Shown in pieces: positions 11,806 through 21,918 of a stretch of DNA of 64,000 bases. Position numbers and translations under genes: made by a program. Positions within the stretch are counted from its first letter, which is position 1; each line of letters opens with the position of its first letter. Below the pieces are notes generated by a model that saw only the letters and a program-made list of their open reading frames with translations, was not told the origin of the DNA and did no database searches. The stretch covers positions 9,552,501-9,616,500 of the forward strand of contig CM066315.1 of NCBI GenBank assembly GCA_033807775.1. The letters run 5' to 3'. This stretch comes from Saussurea involucrata (lineage: Eukaryota; Streptophyta; Magnoliopsida; Asterales; Asteraceae).

Positions 11806-12162
11806 TCAATAAAGAACCCAAATTGTTACAAACAACAACCAACTGATGCACAACAACAATTTCAACTTAAAAGCTTCCAACTCCTTTGCTTTCATCCTTG
11901 CTTCAAATTTGTATTTGGACCGCAACAAACCAGGAATCACTTCAGTAGATCGCTTACACATTTCTGGGTCTAACCACTCAATGAAGCCACAACTTGAAAC
12001 CTGTAAAACAACATTGGGCCTTTTCATGACCGAATCTGAGGAGAAGTTAGGGAAAAAATCACTTACTTGTCTTGAACAACAGTAGAATCTACGACCTGGG
12101 TTTCTGTTGGTCCATGAAGTTTGTATATCTCCAGTCGCTCCACAATTGCATATTACCACCAT
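11806..12162 (-). CDS. GRF-type zinc-finger protein encoded by the MULE
   Basis: The start codon is at 12162 at the inner edge of the right terminal repeat. Predicted exons are 12162-12067 and 12000-11806, separated by a 66-base GT-AG intron that keeps the frame; the product is about 96 residues. The first part is a GRF zinc finger (CNCGATGD, then NPGRRFYCC, then SSCGFIEWLDPEMC across the junction), a fold found in nucleic-acid-binding proteins. A charged, possibly coiled segment (RMKAKELEAFKLK) and a hydrophobic C-terminal tail (LLLCISWLLFVTIWVL), a likely membrane anchor, follow. If the intron is retained the frame stays open. It converges on the transposase gene and is probably driven from the right terminal repeat. 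Its function in transposition is unknown to me. Confidence 0.8.
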   Translation of the reverse strand: MVVICNCGATGDIQTSWTNRNPGRRFYCCSRQVSDFFPNFSSDSVMKRPNVVLQVSSCGFIEWLDPEMCKRSTEVIPGLLRSKYKFEARMKAKELEAFKLKLLLCISWLLFVTIWVLY

Positions 12163-12459
12163 TGCAATCGATCTTGGTGAGAACGATGATGAAACAGGGT
12201 GTTTGGTGAGGACGATGATGAATACGATCTTTTGGAGAGAGTAGCGCGTTTAATGTATTAAAAGGGGGAGGGAAACATGAAATGACGACTTTACCCTCGT
12301 TAAAATGGGGGTTAACGGAGGATGGAGTAACGGAGTTAGCGATAGGGACCAAAATTTCACGAAAATAAGAACTACAGGTCCTCTGCTGGAATAAAAAATT
12401 TATAGGGACCATTTTCGTTACATTTTTAAGACAACAGGGACCAAATCCATAATTTACTC
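12163..12459 (-). repeat. Right terminal inverted repeat of the MULE
   Basis: It pairs with 7836-8090 and in addition preserves the outer terminus (TTGGTCCCTGTTGTC just inside the GAGTAAATT end). It ends at the start codon of the GRF gene, so it is probably that gene's promoter. Beyond it, 12460-12625 is plain AT-rich sequence in which I see nothing else. Confidence 0.88.
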
Positions 12460-12625
12460 TTATATTTATATTTCTTCCTTTTATTTTAATTTAAAATTAA
12501 CACAATAATTACTAATTTTTTTTTATTTTCTTGTTTTTTAAAATTTTCTTTATAAATAAATTAAAATAAACAAATATATAAAACTATATATATAATATGT
12601 AGTTTATTTATATAAATACATATAT

Positions 12626-13006
12626 AGGGGTAGTTTCATTTACAAACCACTTTTATTTTGCAAATCGTGCAAACCATCGTTTTCATTGGATAAGTTGATG
12701 AAATTGATTCATGAAAGTGTTTAATTTGATGAAATTGTTTCATATCATTCTTTTCTTGATGAAATTGTTTCATATAGTTGTGTTTTTCATGTAAAAATGA
12801 AAAAGTTTCATCAGACTGAGAAAAATACATAAAACTACATAAAAAACACAAATATATGAAACAATCATCAAGAAAAGAATTATATGAAACAATTTCATCA
12901 AATGAAACAACTTCATGAACCAATTTCATTAACTTAACCAATAAAATCGACGGTTTGCAAAATAAAAGTGGTTTGCATTTGATCTCTCTCCTATATATAT
13001 ATATAT
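12626..13006. mobile_element. Palindromic MITE flanked by TA repeats (Micron-like, copy 1)
   Basis: The left arm (ACAAACCACTTTTATTTTGC and onward) is matched in reverse complement by the right arm ending TAAAAGTGGTTTGCATTTGA; the pairing continues through most of the element, so it can fold as one long imperfect hairpin. It begins TATATAGGGG and ends CTCTCCTATATATA, with a TA microsatellite on the right side. Repeated TTGATGAAATTGTTTCAT units fill the arms. No coding capacity. Confidence 0.75.
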
Positions 13007-13290
13007 ATATATAACTTATAGACAATGTTCTAAAAAACTCGTCTTGGTGCCGAGGCGTGGCCTTGCCGTTACGTTTTATCCCTTGGCCTCGAGTTAAGGC
13101 GTGTAGCTCGTTATGACACATTATGGCGTTACAAATTTATGTCCGTTCGATTTTTCGAATCTATGTACTTCGAAATTCGATTCGAATTTTCTCATTAGTA
13201 TTGATTAGAATTTAAAATTTCTTTTGTTTATCCTTTTATATGAATTTAAATTGGCAACAAGTTAATCATTATTGTTCAAAACACTGACAT

Positions 13291-13351
<61 letters not shown>
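13291..13351. repeat. Compound microsatellite (AC)n(AT)n
   Basis: About 15 AC units run directly into about 14 AT units, next to the left border of the foldback element that follows. Confidence 0.95.
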
Positions 13352-13354
<3 letters not shown>

Positions 13355-13618
13355 GGAGGTTCAAGGAAAAACCTCAAAAAAACGGAAAACTGAAGAACAC
13401 CCTAAAAACCCTTCATCTGGACGGTATGCACTTGTGCATACAGGTAAATAATTGACTTTTTGGTTTTATGCACAAGTGCATTATGCATTTGTGCATATAT
13501 GCACAAATGCATGTTACAAATAACCTGTATGCACAAGTGCATACCGCCCAGATGATGGGCTCCTAGGTGTTCTTCAGTTTTCCGTTTTTTTGAGGTTTCC
13601 CCCTTGAACCTGACCCTA
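13350..13618. mobile_element. Palindromic MITE flanked by TA repeats (Micron-like, copy 2)
   Basis: The left arm (GGTTCAAGGAAAAACCTCAA, then an AAAACGGAAAACTGAAGAAC block) is the inverse of the right arm (GTTCTTCAGTTTTCCGTTTT, then TTGAGG). The centre has repeated TGCACAAGTGCAT/ATGCACTTGTGCAT palindromes. It is flanked by AT and TATATATATATG runs. A related copy with the same arms sits at about 20192-20455 inside an intron of the kinase gene. Confidence 0.8.
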
Positions 13619-14218
13619 TATATATATATGTATTATATACATATTTGTCGCTTTAAGTCACGTCTTGGAAAACGACATAGTCTCGCCGTAACTTGTAAGA
13701 CTTAAAGTTTGAACTCGCCACCACGCCACACCTCACGTCATTTAGAAATTTGCTTATAGGATGATTGTAACAAAATTAAAAATTTATTATTAGTAAAAAA
13801 ATCTACCAGTAATTTATAAAACATTTCATTTTTCTATTCATAAATATTTTAATATAATTTTGATGATAAATTAAAAATAATTAACTGATTATATTTTTAT
13901 TTGCGCCAATATATATACATGAAGAATTAATAAAATCAAAAATAATTTTATTATATTTTTATTTGCGCCAATATAATGATTTTTAATAAATAAAAGAGTA
14001 AATTGCATTTTTGATACCTGTGGTTATATGACCAGGGACTACATTTGGAGGGAAAAGTTGTATGGACGAAACTACCCATGACACTAACGGACCAAATAGA
14101 CGGGGTTAGTGACTAAGGACTATATTTGGAGCAAAATCGTATAACTCAGAGACCAATCTTTGACTTATTGAAGTTCAAGTACTCCTTTCAAAGAAATAAT
14201 ATAACCACAGGTACCAAA

Positions 14219-14915
14219 TGTTGGGAACTGAAGATATGCTAAGTATGGTTAGTACTGCCAAGACAATGTTACTACTGCCAGTTCTTCGTTACTACTGCTA
14301 GGCAATGTTACTACTGCTAGACGAAGTTACTACTGCTAGACACGGTTAGTACTGCTAGACCAAATTACTACTGTTAGACATAGTTAGTGCTGCTGAGCTG
14401 AGTTACTACTGCTTGAAGACTGTGAAGGTTAATACTGCTGAAGGTCGTTAATGCTGCTGAGCCAAATCATTGTTAATACTGCTGACTTGATAAGTTTGGG
14501 ATGCGATACTTTTGGAGACAAAGAAGGAATTGATCAAGATATGTTTAACGAAGATTCAGAAGATCAATTCACTTTTGATAGTTATCTTGTAATTACTTTT
14601 GTATATATAGTATTGATAGATAGCTATTAGAAAATATACGATAGAAGATAGATAATATACAAAATTCTATATTGATTCAAGAGTGAATTAACCTCAAGGT
14701 GTAAGAACCCTATTTCTAGAGAAGTAGAAATCGTCTTGTTGAGCCTGTTCAACAAGATTGAGGTTTGGTGTAAAGCTTGTGAGTAATACAGTTTGATATA
14801 TACAGTGTGTTGAATTCTATTGATTGTTCTTTAATTATTTTAGAGTTCTATTCCGCAAGATTCTCTAAATTCTGTTTCTAAGAAGTTTAATTCTTGTTAA
14901 GAATCGATCCTGACA
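14219..14915. mobile_element. Solo LTR, 697 bp, with target duplication CCAAA
   Basis: It starts TGTTGGGAAC and ends ATCCTGACA, and is flanked by identical 5-bp repeats CCAAA (14214-14218 and 14916-14920). It contains a TATA-like GTATATATAG near 14600. There is no interior, so it is a solo LTR left by recombination, or a terminal-repeat-only element; it interrupts the MITE around it. Copia-type is likely but not shown. Confidence 0.85.
14245..14485. repeat. Degenerate minisatellite GTTACTACTGCTAGAC in the solo LTR
   Basis: About ten to twelve imperfect units of 18-21 bases based on GTTACTACTGCTAGAC, with drift towards GTTAATGCTGCTGA at the right side. Confidence 0.85.
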
Positions 14916-15119
14916 CCAAAAATGCAATTTACTCTTAAAATTATAAAGAATCGAGTACATTTTTTGTAAGTTGAATAAGAAAAATTTATAAAATAATTTA
15001 GTTGGAGTTTAGAGCAGGGAATAGGGTGGATGGGGATTGGAAGTATGGAATGGATATAGATAATGGTACTGGGTAGAGGACATTTTTATTTACAACCATA
15101 TTCTTCTCATCTTTGCTTT

Positions 15120-15761
15120 TACAGATGCTTTCTTTCTCTCTTTGCAACTCTCTCTCTCTCTCCATTCCTTTCATCATTTTCCTTCCACATTGATTGATGA
15201 TTCACTTGAGATCTTAAGTCAAACCCTTCAAATAATTACTCACCTCTTTATAATATAATTCCATTCATTCATTTGGGTTAAAACCCTCTTTTCACATCTG
15301 GGTTTTTTCTTTTCTTATTAAACTTCTTGTTGATTTTGATTTTGATTGAGTAGACTTTAAAGAATCTTTTTCTTTTGGTGGATCCTCCATCTGGGTTTAT
15401 ACTAGTTGCTTCAACAGGATAACATAATCCAATATTTGGGTTTAAAGAATCTTTTTCTTTAATTATCTTCTTATCATCATCTTGTTTGACAACAATCAGT
15501 CTTTGTTATTTGAGTTTAGAGATCGGTGGTAAAATCTTCTTCTTTCAAGTTTAAACCTTTCTTTTTTCGTGTTGGATCCTTGATTAGACAGTTTATTAAG
15601 ATTTGACGCTAGGTTTCCCTTTTTATTTTCTCTTTATTATTTTTAGTTAGTTTTTATATATTCTTGAGAAAAAACCAGCTGTTATAAGTCGAACCCTGTT
15701 CATATTATACATATATACTGTTTGGGAACTTAACCTTTTTTTCTCTTAGTTACTTGTGTGG
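15120..15761 (+). promoter_or_regulatory. Probable 5' leader of the histidine kinase gene
   Basis: A CT-rich stretch (15126-15175, with CTCTCTCTCTCTCC) followed by T-rich sequence precedes the start codon. Such pyrimidine-rich leaders are common in plant genes. The repeated GGGTTTAAAGAATCTTTTTC at 15350 and 15440 suggests a small duplication. A leader intron is possible, but I cannot place it. Confidence 0.45.
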
Positions 15762-17832
15762 ATGAGTTTTATCCATGTTATTGGATTTGGCTTAAAAGTG
15801 GGACAGCTTCTTTTGATGCTATGTTGTTCTTTTCTATCACTCGTCTCAACCAATTGCTTCATTACTAATGGTGTAGAGATGAAGCCTAAAACTGGGTTTA
15901 AAAGTGGCAAGATTTGGATGAAATTTGTGGAGATCTTGGCAGGGAACAGTTGTAAGATCCATCATCACTATTATCAGTATATTGGTTCAAGAAAAGTTAG
16001 AAAATCATGGTGGAGGAAGCTTTTGATCTTGTGGGTTGCATTTGGTACACTTGTTTCTTTGTGGTTCTTTTGGTATTTGAGATCTCAAGCCATGGAGAAG
16101 AGAAAAGAGACACTAGCAAACATGTGTGATGAAAGAGCTAGGATGCTTCAAGATCAGTTTAATGTTAGTATGAATCATGTTCAAGCTATGTCTATTTTGA
16201 TCTCAACTTTCCACCATGGTAAAAAACCTTCAGCAATTGATCAGGTAACTTTAACTTCCTTAATTTCTCTAGATTTAGGTTTCTATACATATATACATAT
16301 ATATACATAGTAGCCATGTACAAAGATAGAAACTTTCTATTTCAAGTGGTTTATTTTCTCTTAATTCTAGATCATGGGTTTTGTTGGCTTATGGGTTCTT
16401 TCAATTTTGGGTTATCTTTGTTGAATTAGGGTTTGTTAGGGGTTGTTTGTTTACCTCTTAATAGTTCCATTAAGAGGCAACCTCTGAATCGCTAAGAGGT
16501 GAATCTTGTTTGGCAAAAAAAGTATGCCTCTTAATGGTTCTAAAACCCTCTTAATGATCTTGTATCTTGGGCCTCCCTTAACCATTCAGCACCCTAATTT
16601 CATTCTAAACAATTACTAAACAGCCATATTTCAAACCACAAGGGTTGTGGCGTACTGGTTAAGCCCCTGGGGATGTGGTGGAATATCCCATCTGCCCTGG
16701 CGTACACAATAATTGTGGCCACTGAGGTTTAGTCATGGCTGATGTGGGCCGATGTCTTACCGTCATAATTTGCCAAGGGATTAGTCTAGGCATAGTCTAG
16801 GACACCCTTCCCAAAAAGCAACAACCATATTTCATTTTGCAATATATCATAAGAGCCTCTTAATCATTTTGACAAAATAATCATTCTGCACCAAACAATT
16901 CAGCAACTACCAAACAGCCCCTCTTAATCAAAACCCCAGATGGTAAACAATCTTAATTTGTGGAATTAATGAACAGGAGACATTTGCTAAGTATACGGAA
17001 AGAACTGCTTTTGAGAGGCCACTTACAAGTGGGGTGGCGTATGCTGTAAGGGTTCTTCATTCTGAAAGAGAACAATTTGAGAAGCAACAAGGATGGACCA
17101 TAAAGAAGATGACCCCAGTTAATAAAGATGAATATAATCCTGAAGAATTGGAGCCATCCCCAATTCAACAAGAATATGCCCCTGTTATCTTTGCACAAGA
17201 TACCGTTGCTCATGTGATTTCTCTTGATATGATGTCTGGAAAGGTATTAATTATTCATATCTTTAATCCATAATTGCATTTCAAAACAATTGAGAAATGC
17301 TTAATCTCTGTTTTATTTGTTTGTTTTGAGCAGGAAGATCGTGAAAACGTGTTGCGTGCAAGGGCATTAGGGAAAGGGGTTCTTACAGCCCCTTTGGATC
17401 TTATAAAGTCAAACAGGCTTGGAGTTATATTGACATTTGCGGTTTATAAGCGAGATCTTCCTTCTAATGCCACTCCAGAGGAAAGGATCCAGGCGACTGA
17501 TGGGTAATTAAGTTAATTTTTTTTGATTTTTTGTTGGTTTATGATATTATTATTTGTTTAATTAGTAAGAAAGTGATGTTAATTATTGAGCAGTTACCTT
17601 GGTGGAGTGTTTGATATCGAATCACTGGTGGAGAAGTTACTTCAGCAGCTTGCAAGCAAGCAGACTATCTATGTGAATGTATTTGATACGACGAATATAT
17701 CAAACCCTATCAGCATGTATGGTACTAATGTCTCTGATACTGGTTTGCACCATGTTAGTCCTCTCAACTTTGGTGATCCCTCAAGAAAGCATGAGATGCG
17801 TTGCAGGTCATTCTTCTCTCTTTCTCTCTCTA

Positions 17833-17868
<36 letters not shown>

Positions 17869-20728
17869 TGTATGTATGTATGTATGTTTTGTTTAAAAGG
17901 TGTAAAACACTGTGAGGGGAAGACTGTGTATGCATTTTCTTTATTTGGGATCTGTGATCACTCTAGTGCCATTTATAGAAGGCCTTTCACTTCTAATTGA
18001 AGTGTAAGATATGCGTGTCTGCTAATTTTGGAACTTTATAGGGCTATATGTTTCCACATGCATACATATATACATACATATGTGTGTGTGTGTATATAGA
18101 TAGATTGGGACGTGTAGAGTATTAATGTCTTTTTTTTGGTGATACAGATTCAAACAAAAACAACCGTGGCAAATCTTAGCGTTATCTACTTCTTTTGGTA
18201 TCATTGTGATTACCTTGCTTGTTGGGCATATCTTTCATGCAACTGAAAATAGAATAGCCAAAGTTGAAGATGATTATCATGAGATGTCGGAGCTCAAAAG
18301 ACGTGCAGAGGCTGCCGATGTGGCCAAATCTCAGGTATTTTTGTTTTATCAATCTTTACTCGTAGCTTTTGTTTATTTATTAGCAACTCTCCTAAATCTT
18401 TGTTACATTTGATTTTTTTTGTAGTTCCTCGCTACTGTTTCCCATGAAATCAGAACCCCAATGAATGGTGTTCTTGGTAAGTTATTTCACAAATTTTTTG
18501 AGAACTTTTCAGACTTTGATTTAGAACTTGAATTAACGGGTGTTCTTGTTTGAAAATTAGGGATGCTGGATATGCTTATGGACACCATTCTTGATGTAAC
18601 ACAACAAGATTATGTTAGAACTGCTCAAGCTAGTGGAAAAGCTCTAGTTTCACTCATAAACGCGGTTCTTGATCAAGCCAAAATTGAATCTGGTAAGCTC
18701 GAGCTCGAGGCCGTCCACTTTGATCTTCGCGCTATTCTGGACGACGTATTGTCACTATTTTCAGGGAAGTCGCAAGAAAAGGGACTCGAGGTGAGCATCT
18801 TACTTCATTATTAGAAACTAGTTTTAATCAATTGAAGAATTTCAACTCATTTTTCTTTCCCTTTTTTGGTAATCGCAGTTGGCAGTTTACATATCTGCGA
18901 AAGTCCCAGAAACATTGATTGGTGATCCAGGGCGATTTCGTCAAATCATCACAAACCTCATGGGTAACTCTATTAAGGTAGGAGTTGGACACTTTTTGTG
19001 TTTGTTTTGGTATATAATGATATGCTAATAATAACAGTGGACTTATATCTTTTATTTAATGGCTAGTTCACGGAGAAAGGGCACATCTTTGTAACGGTGC
19101 ATCTTGTTGAGGAAGTAATGGAGTCGATAGGTGTAGAGACTGAACCATCATCCAAGGACACATTAAGTGGACTTCCCGTTGCTGATAGAAACCGCAGCTG
19201 GGAAGGGTTCAGAACCACGAGTCAGATGGTGGGTCCCTCTGAATCTATTACTTTGATCGTATCCGTGGAGGATACGGGTTGTGGAATCCCGCTAGAATCG
19301 CAATCTCGTATCTTTACTCCGTTTATGCAAGTGGGTCCCTCGATTTCGCGTATACATGGAGGAACAGGTATCGGTCTAAGCATCAGCAAGTGTTTGGTGA
19401 ACCTAATGAACGGCGAGATTGGGTTCAATAGCATCCCAAAAGTTGGGTCGACTTTTACGTTCACTGCTGTTTTCAGCAATGGCTGTTCGAATCAAAATGA
19501 GCAGCAAGTCAACGGATGGTCAAAGTCACAGTTTCGTGGAATGCAAGCGATGATCGTGGACCCCAGGCCCGTACGAGCTGAGGTGTCAAGATATCACATC
19601 CAACGGCTAGGAATGCAAGTGGAAATTGTACCGAATTTGACCAGCACTTTGTCTATGTTGACCAATGGAAGTAAAACGGTCCACATGATCTTGATTGAAG
19701 AGGAAGTTTGGGATAAAGATTTAAGCTCTTCAGCGGCGTTTGTTCATAAGTTAAGAACAATAGATCACAAGGTTCCTGTGAAGCTGTTTCTTTTAGCGAA
19801 TTCGATTGGTGGGTCCCGTGGCATTTCTTGCCCACCGGTTGTAACGAAACCGTTAAGGGTCAGCATGTTGGCTGCATCTTTGCAACGAGCAATGGGTGGT
19901 AATAAAAGTAATAATGCGAAAAATGGAGAGGTCCCGAAACTATCTTTGTCAAAGCTGTTGGTGGGAAGGAAAATACTGGTGGTGGACGATAATAATGTGA
20001 ACCTTCGAGTGGCTGCGGGTGCGTTGAAGAAATACGGAGCAGAAGTGGTGTGTGCGGATAGCGGGAGGAAAGCAATTTCCCTGCTAAAGCCGCCTCACTC
20101 GTTTGATGCTTGTTTCATGGACATCCAGATGCCCGAAATGGACGGGTAAGTCTTGTTTCGTATTTTAACATTTATGGACTATATATATAAGATAGTAGGG
20201 TCAGGTCCAGGGAAAAACCTCAAAAAAAGGGAAAATGCATAGTAATTTGTAACATGCACACGTGCATGTGTACAAATGCATAATATGCACGTGTGCATAT
20301 GCACAAATGCATAATGCACACGTGCATAAAAACAAAAACAACTTAATTTACTTGTATGCACAACACAAGTGCATACCGTCCAGATGAATGGCTACCACGG
20401 TGTTCCAGTTTTCCATTTTTTTGAGGTTTTCCCCTGAACCTCCCTCTGAGATAGTATTAGTTATATTTTTGAGTTTGGTTGCAGGTTTGAAGCAACAAGG
20501 ACGATTCGTGAGATGGAATATAACGTGAATAATCTGATCCAACACGGGAAACTGTTGTTGCAAGATTATGGGAATATTTCAAACTGGCATGTTCCGATTT
20601 TGGCCATGACTGCTGATGTTATTCAAGCTACACATGAACAATGCTTGAAATCTGGAATGGATGGATATGTCTCGAAACCATTCGAGGCAAATCAACTTTA
20701 TCAAGAAGTTTCTAGATTTTTCTTATGA
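15762..20728 (+). CDS. HK3: Cytokinin receptor histidine kinase (HK3 type)
   Basis: Ten predicted exons: 15762-16244, 16977-17243, 17334-17503, 17594-17806, 18148-18334, 18425-18476, 18561-18790, 18879-18977, 19067-20145 and 20485-20728, in frame with GT-AG introns, about 1007 residues. The order is a membrane segment near residues 85-107, a CHASE cytokinin-binding domain (about 160-370, with APVIFAQDT), a second membrane segment (about 385-408), a kinase domain with phospho-acceptor His447 in [15 protein letters not shown]-binding boxes [20 protein letters not shown] and GGTGIGLSI, a degenerate receiver, and a C-terminal receiver with Asp919 in [12 protein letters not shown] and Lys in YVSKPFEA. 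The family senses cytokinin at the endoplasmic reticulum or plasma membrane and passes phosphate to histidine phosphotransfer proteins. I chose the ATG at 15762, which gives the family's short MSF-type start. It appears intact. Confidence 0.96.
16439..16924. mobile_element. MITE in intron 1 of the kinase gene
   Basis: The ends GGGGTTGTTTG and CAAACAGCCCC form inverted repeats, with CCTCTTAAT motifs repeated internally, typical of hAT-like MITEs. A clear target duplication was not found. A SINE-like sequence is inserted inside it. Confidence 0.65.
16634..16819 (+). mobile_element. tRNA-derived SINE-like element
   Basis: TGGCGTACTGG at 16648-16658 fits the RNA polymerase III box A consensus exactly; a weak box B-like GGTGGAATATCCC follows at about 16677. 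The body is flanked by near-identical 15-base direct repeats (AACAGCCATATTTCA at 16619-16633 and AACAACCATATTTCA at 16820-16834), which fits target-primed retroposition. It ends in an A-rich stretch (CCCAAAAAGC). The tRNA relationship is inferred from the promoter boxes only. Confidence 0.7.
17830..17886. repeat. (TATG)n microsatellite in intron 4
   Basis: A short TA run followed by about 12 TATG units, just after the donor site of exon 4. It is a likely polymorphic marker. Confidence 0.95.
20192..20455. mobile_element. Palindromic MITE in the last intron of the kinase gene (Micron-like, copy 3)
   Basis: The arms (GGAAAAACCTCAAAAAAAGG and CATTTTTTTGAGGTTTTCCC) and the internal TGCACACGTGCAT palindromes match the element at 13350-13618. 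A short TA run lies on the left; the right border is degraded. It fills most of the intron between exons 9 and 10 and does not touch the splice sites. Confidence 0.78.
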
Positions 20729-21256
20729 ATCAATCAATCTCCTCCGCCCTACGAAACTAACTACGAGTGTGCCTGCCTGCATGCCTGTTTTTTGAGGCAT
20801 TTTGGAAATGGGGTTCGAATTCTTCGCAAGGGTAAGTTTCCTCCCCTACCCTATTCATCATTTTTATAAAACTTTGATCTTGTTATATCTTTCTAAATTA
20901 TTTAGTATAAATGCATTTTAAAGAATTTGTTGTGGATTTTTTGTGTTTCAGGGAAGTAGTTGTGGGAAGGATATAGTGGTGGTGGTGGTGGTGGTGTACA
21001 TAGTGATTTATTGGTGGAGATTTGTTGGTTTTGTAGAGCTGAGAGTTTAGATATACAGAAAACCAATTCATTTGCCTCCATGTAGTTTTGATCTCTATTT
21101 TCAGAAGATGGGAGGTTTGACTTTTGTTGGTGGTCAATTCTTCCTTTCCGAATCATAATCCGAAGAGAGGAACCTCGCCTTTTTTCTGCATGCAAAGTAG
21201 TCGATGATGGCGAAGGAGGAATGAATGTATATATATCCTTGACTTGAAAATAAATA
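20729..21256 (+). terminator. 3' UTR of the kinase gene with a possible intron and poly(A) signal
   Basis: AATAAA occurs at 21249-21254. A good donor (AAGG|GTAAGTTTCC, intron start 20832) and acceptor (TTTGTGTTTCAG, ending 20951) define a possible 120-base intron about 100 bases after the stop codon. GGTGGTGGTGGTGGTG lies at 20980-20995. Confidence 0.5.
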
Positions 21257-21918
21257 CGGTTACACGTAATCTATGCATGTATGTTGTATGTATAATGTAT
21301 GTAGTAGGATACAGTTTTCTTTCAGGTTGAAGCTGGTTTTAGACACCAAATGTGTATTATTGGATACAGTTGGTAAATTTGTGTATATACATAAGATTTG
21401 CAACTTCATTTTTTACTTTGCAATGATTGGATTGGATTGTGCATATGCATACCATAATTGAAGATGTTTCATGGTTTCTGTGTATACCGGAAAAATTACT
21501 TGGAAGTTGCTTGTATGTATATGTGTATAGCGTCATATGGACGGTTATTAATGCGTTCTTCAACCTTTTGTTTTTTCATGGTTTTCTTCTGAATGTACGA
21601 GAACAATAACCAAATAAGAGAACACAGAAACGGCGGGATCATAAGTGATTTTACACTAAATTAATCACTTGTGATTTATGCGACTTTGGCTGTGACCTGA
21701 GGTTGCGGGCCAAGTTGTCCCCTCAACCTTGCATTGACTGTGTTATGTGTTCCGTAATCGCATGTAAAATTATATTGTGATGTGATTTGGGTTTTTGATC
21801 GTTTAATCCTCCCCTCTGTAATGCATCTTTTCCTTGTTTTAGTTGTAATCTGGTGCCTTGTTAAAATAAACAAATCAGGTAGCTTACTAGATGAAGGAGT
21901 TGGAGCCAAAAGAGTTGG
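21257..21918. other. Spacer, no gene seen
   Basis: AT-rich sequence with a loose ATGTATGTTGTATG repeat near 21270-21305 and a small dyad AAGTGATTTT...AATCACTT near 21640-21670. The short reading frames show no recognisable motif. Confidence 0.6.

Larger units (their letters stand above)
7836..12459 (+). mobile_element. MuDR-like autonomous element (MULE), left end interrupted
   Basis: Long terminal inverted repeats flank two convergent genes: a spliced transposase from the left and a GRF zinc-finger gene from the right. The right terminus reads inward GAGTAAATTATGGATTTGG. The left terminal repeat starts abruptly at the LTR end, and the missing outer part (about 85 bases by comparison with the right side) must lie upstream of the retrotransposon, outside the window. 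The element was therefore present first and was then hit by the LTR retrotransposon. The 9-bp target duplication cannot be checked here. Confidence 0.88.
13023..13752. mobile_element. hAT-type MITE interrupted by a microsatellite and a second MITE
   Basis: The ends are CAATGTTCTAAAAAACTCG and the inverse-like CATTTAGAAATTTG, flanked by 8-bp direct repeats CTTATAGA (13015-13022) and CTTATAGG (13753-13760). The same family occurs intact at 46212-46566. GGCGTGGCCTTGCC- and CACGCCACACCTCACG-type GC-rich subterminal blocks face each other. The AC/AT microsatellite and the foldback at 13350-13615 split it. Confidence 0.8.
13995..14942. mobile_element. MULE-type MITE (GAGTAAATT ends) split by a solo LTR
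   Basis: The left end GAGTAAATTGCATTTTTG is matched in inverse by CAAAAATGCAATTTACTC near 14918-14936. Inside, TACCTGTGGTTATAT (left) pairs with ATATAACCACAGGTA just before the solo LTR. The element without the insertion would be about 250 bases. Its ends resemble those of the autonomous MULE at 7836-12459. Confidence 0.75.

Noticed and set aside
16640..16700. tRNA gene
   Set aside because: Box A is good, but no cloverleaf or intact box B can be folded; the flanking 15-base repeats make a SINE more likely.
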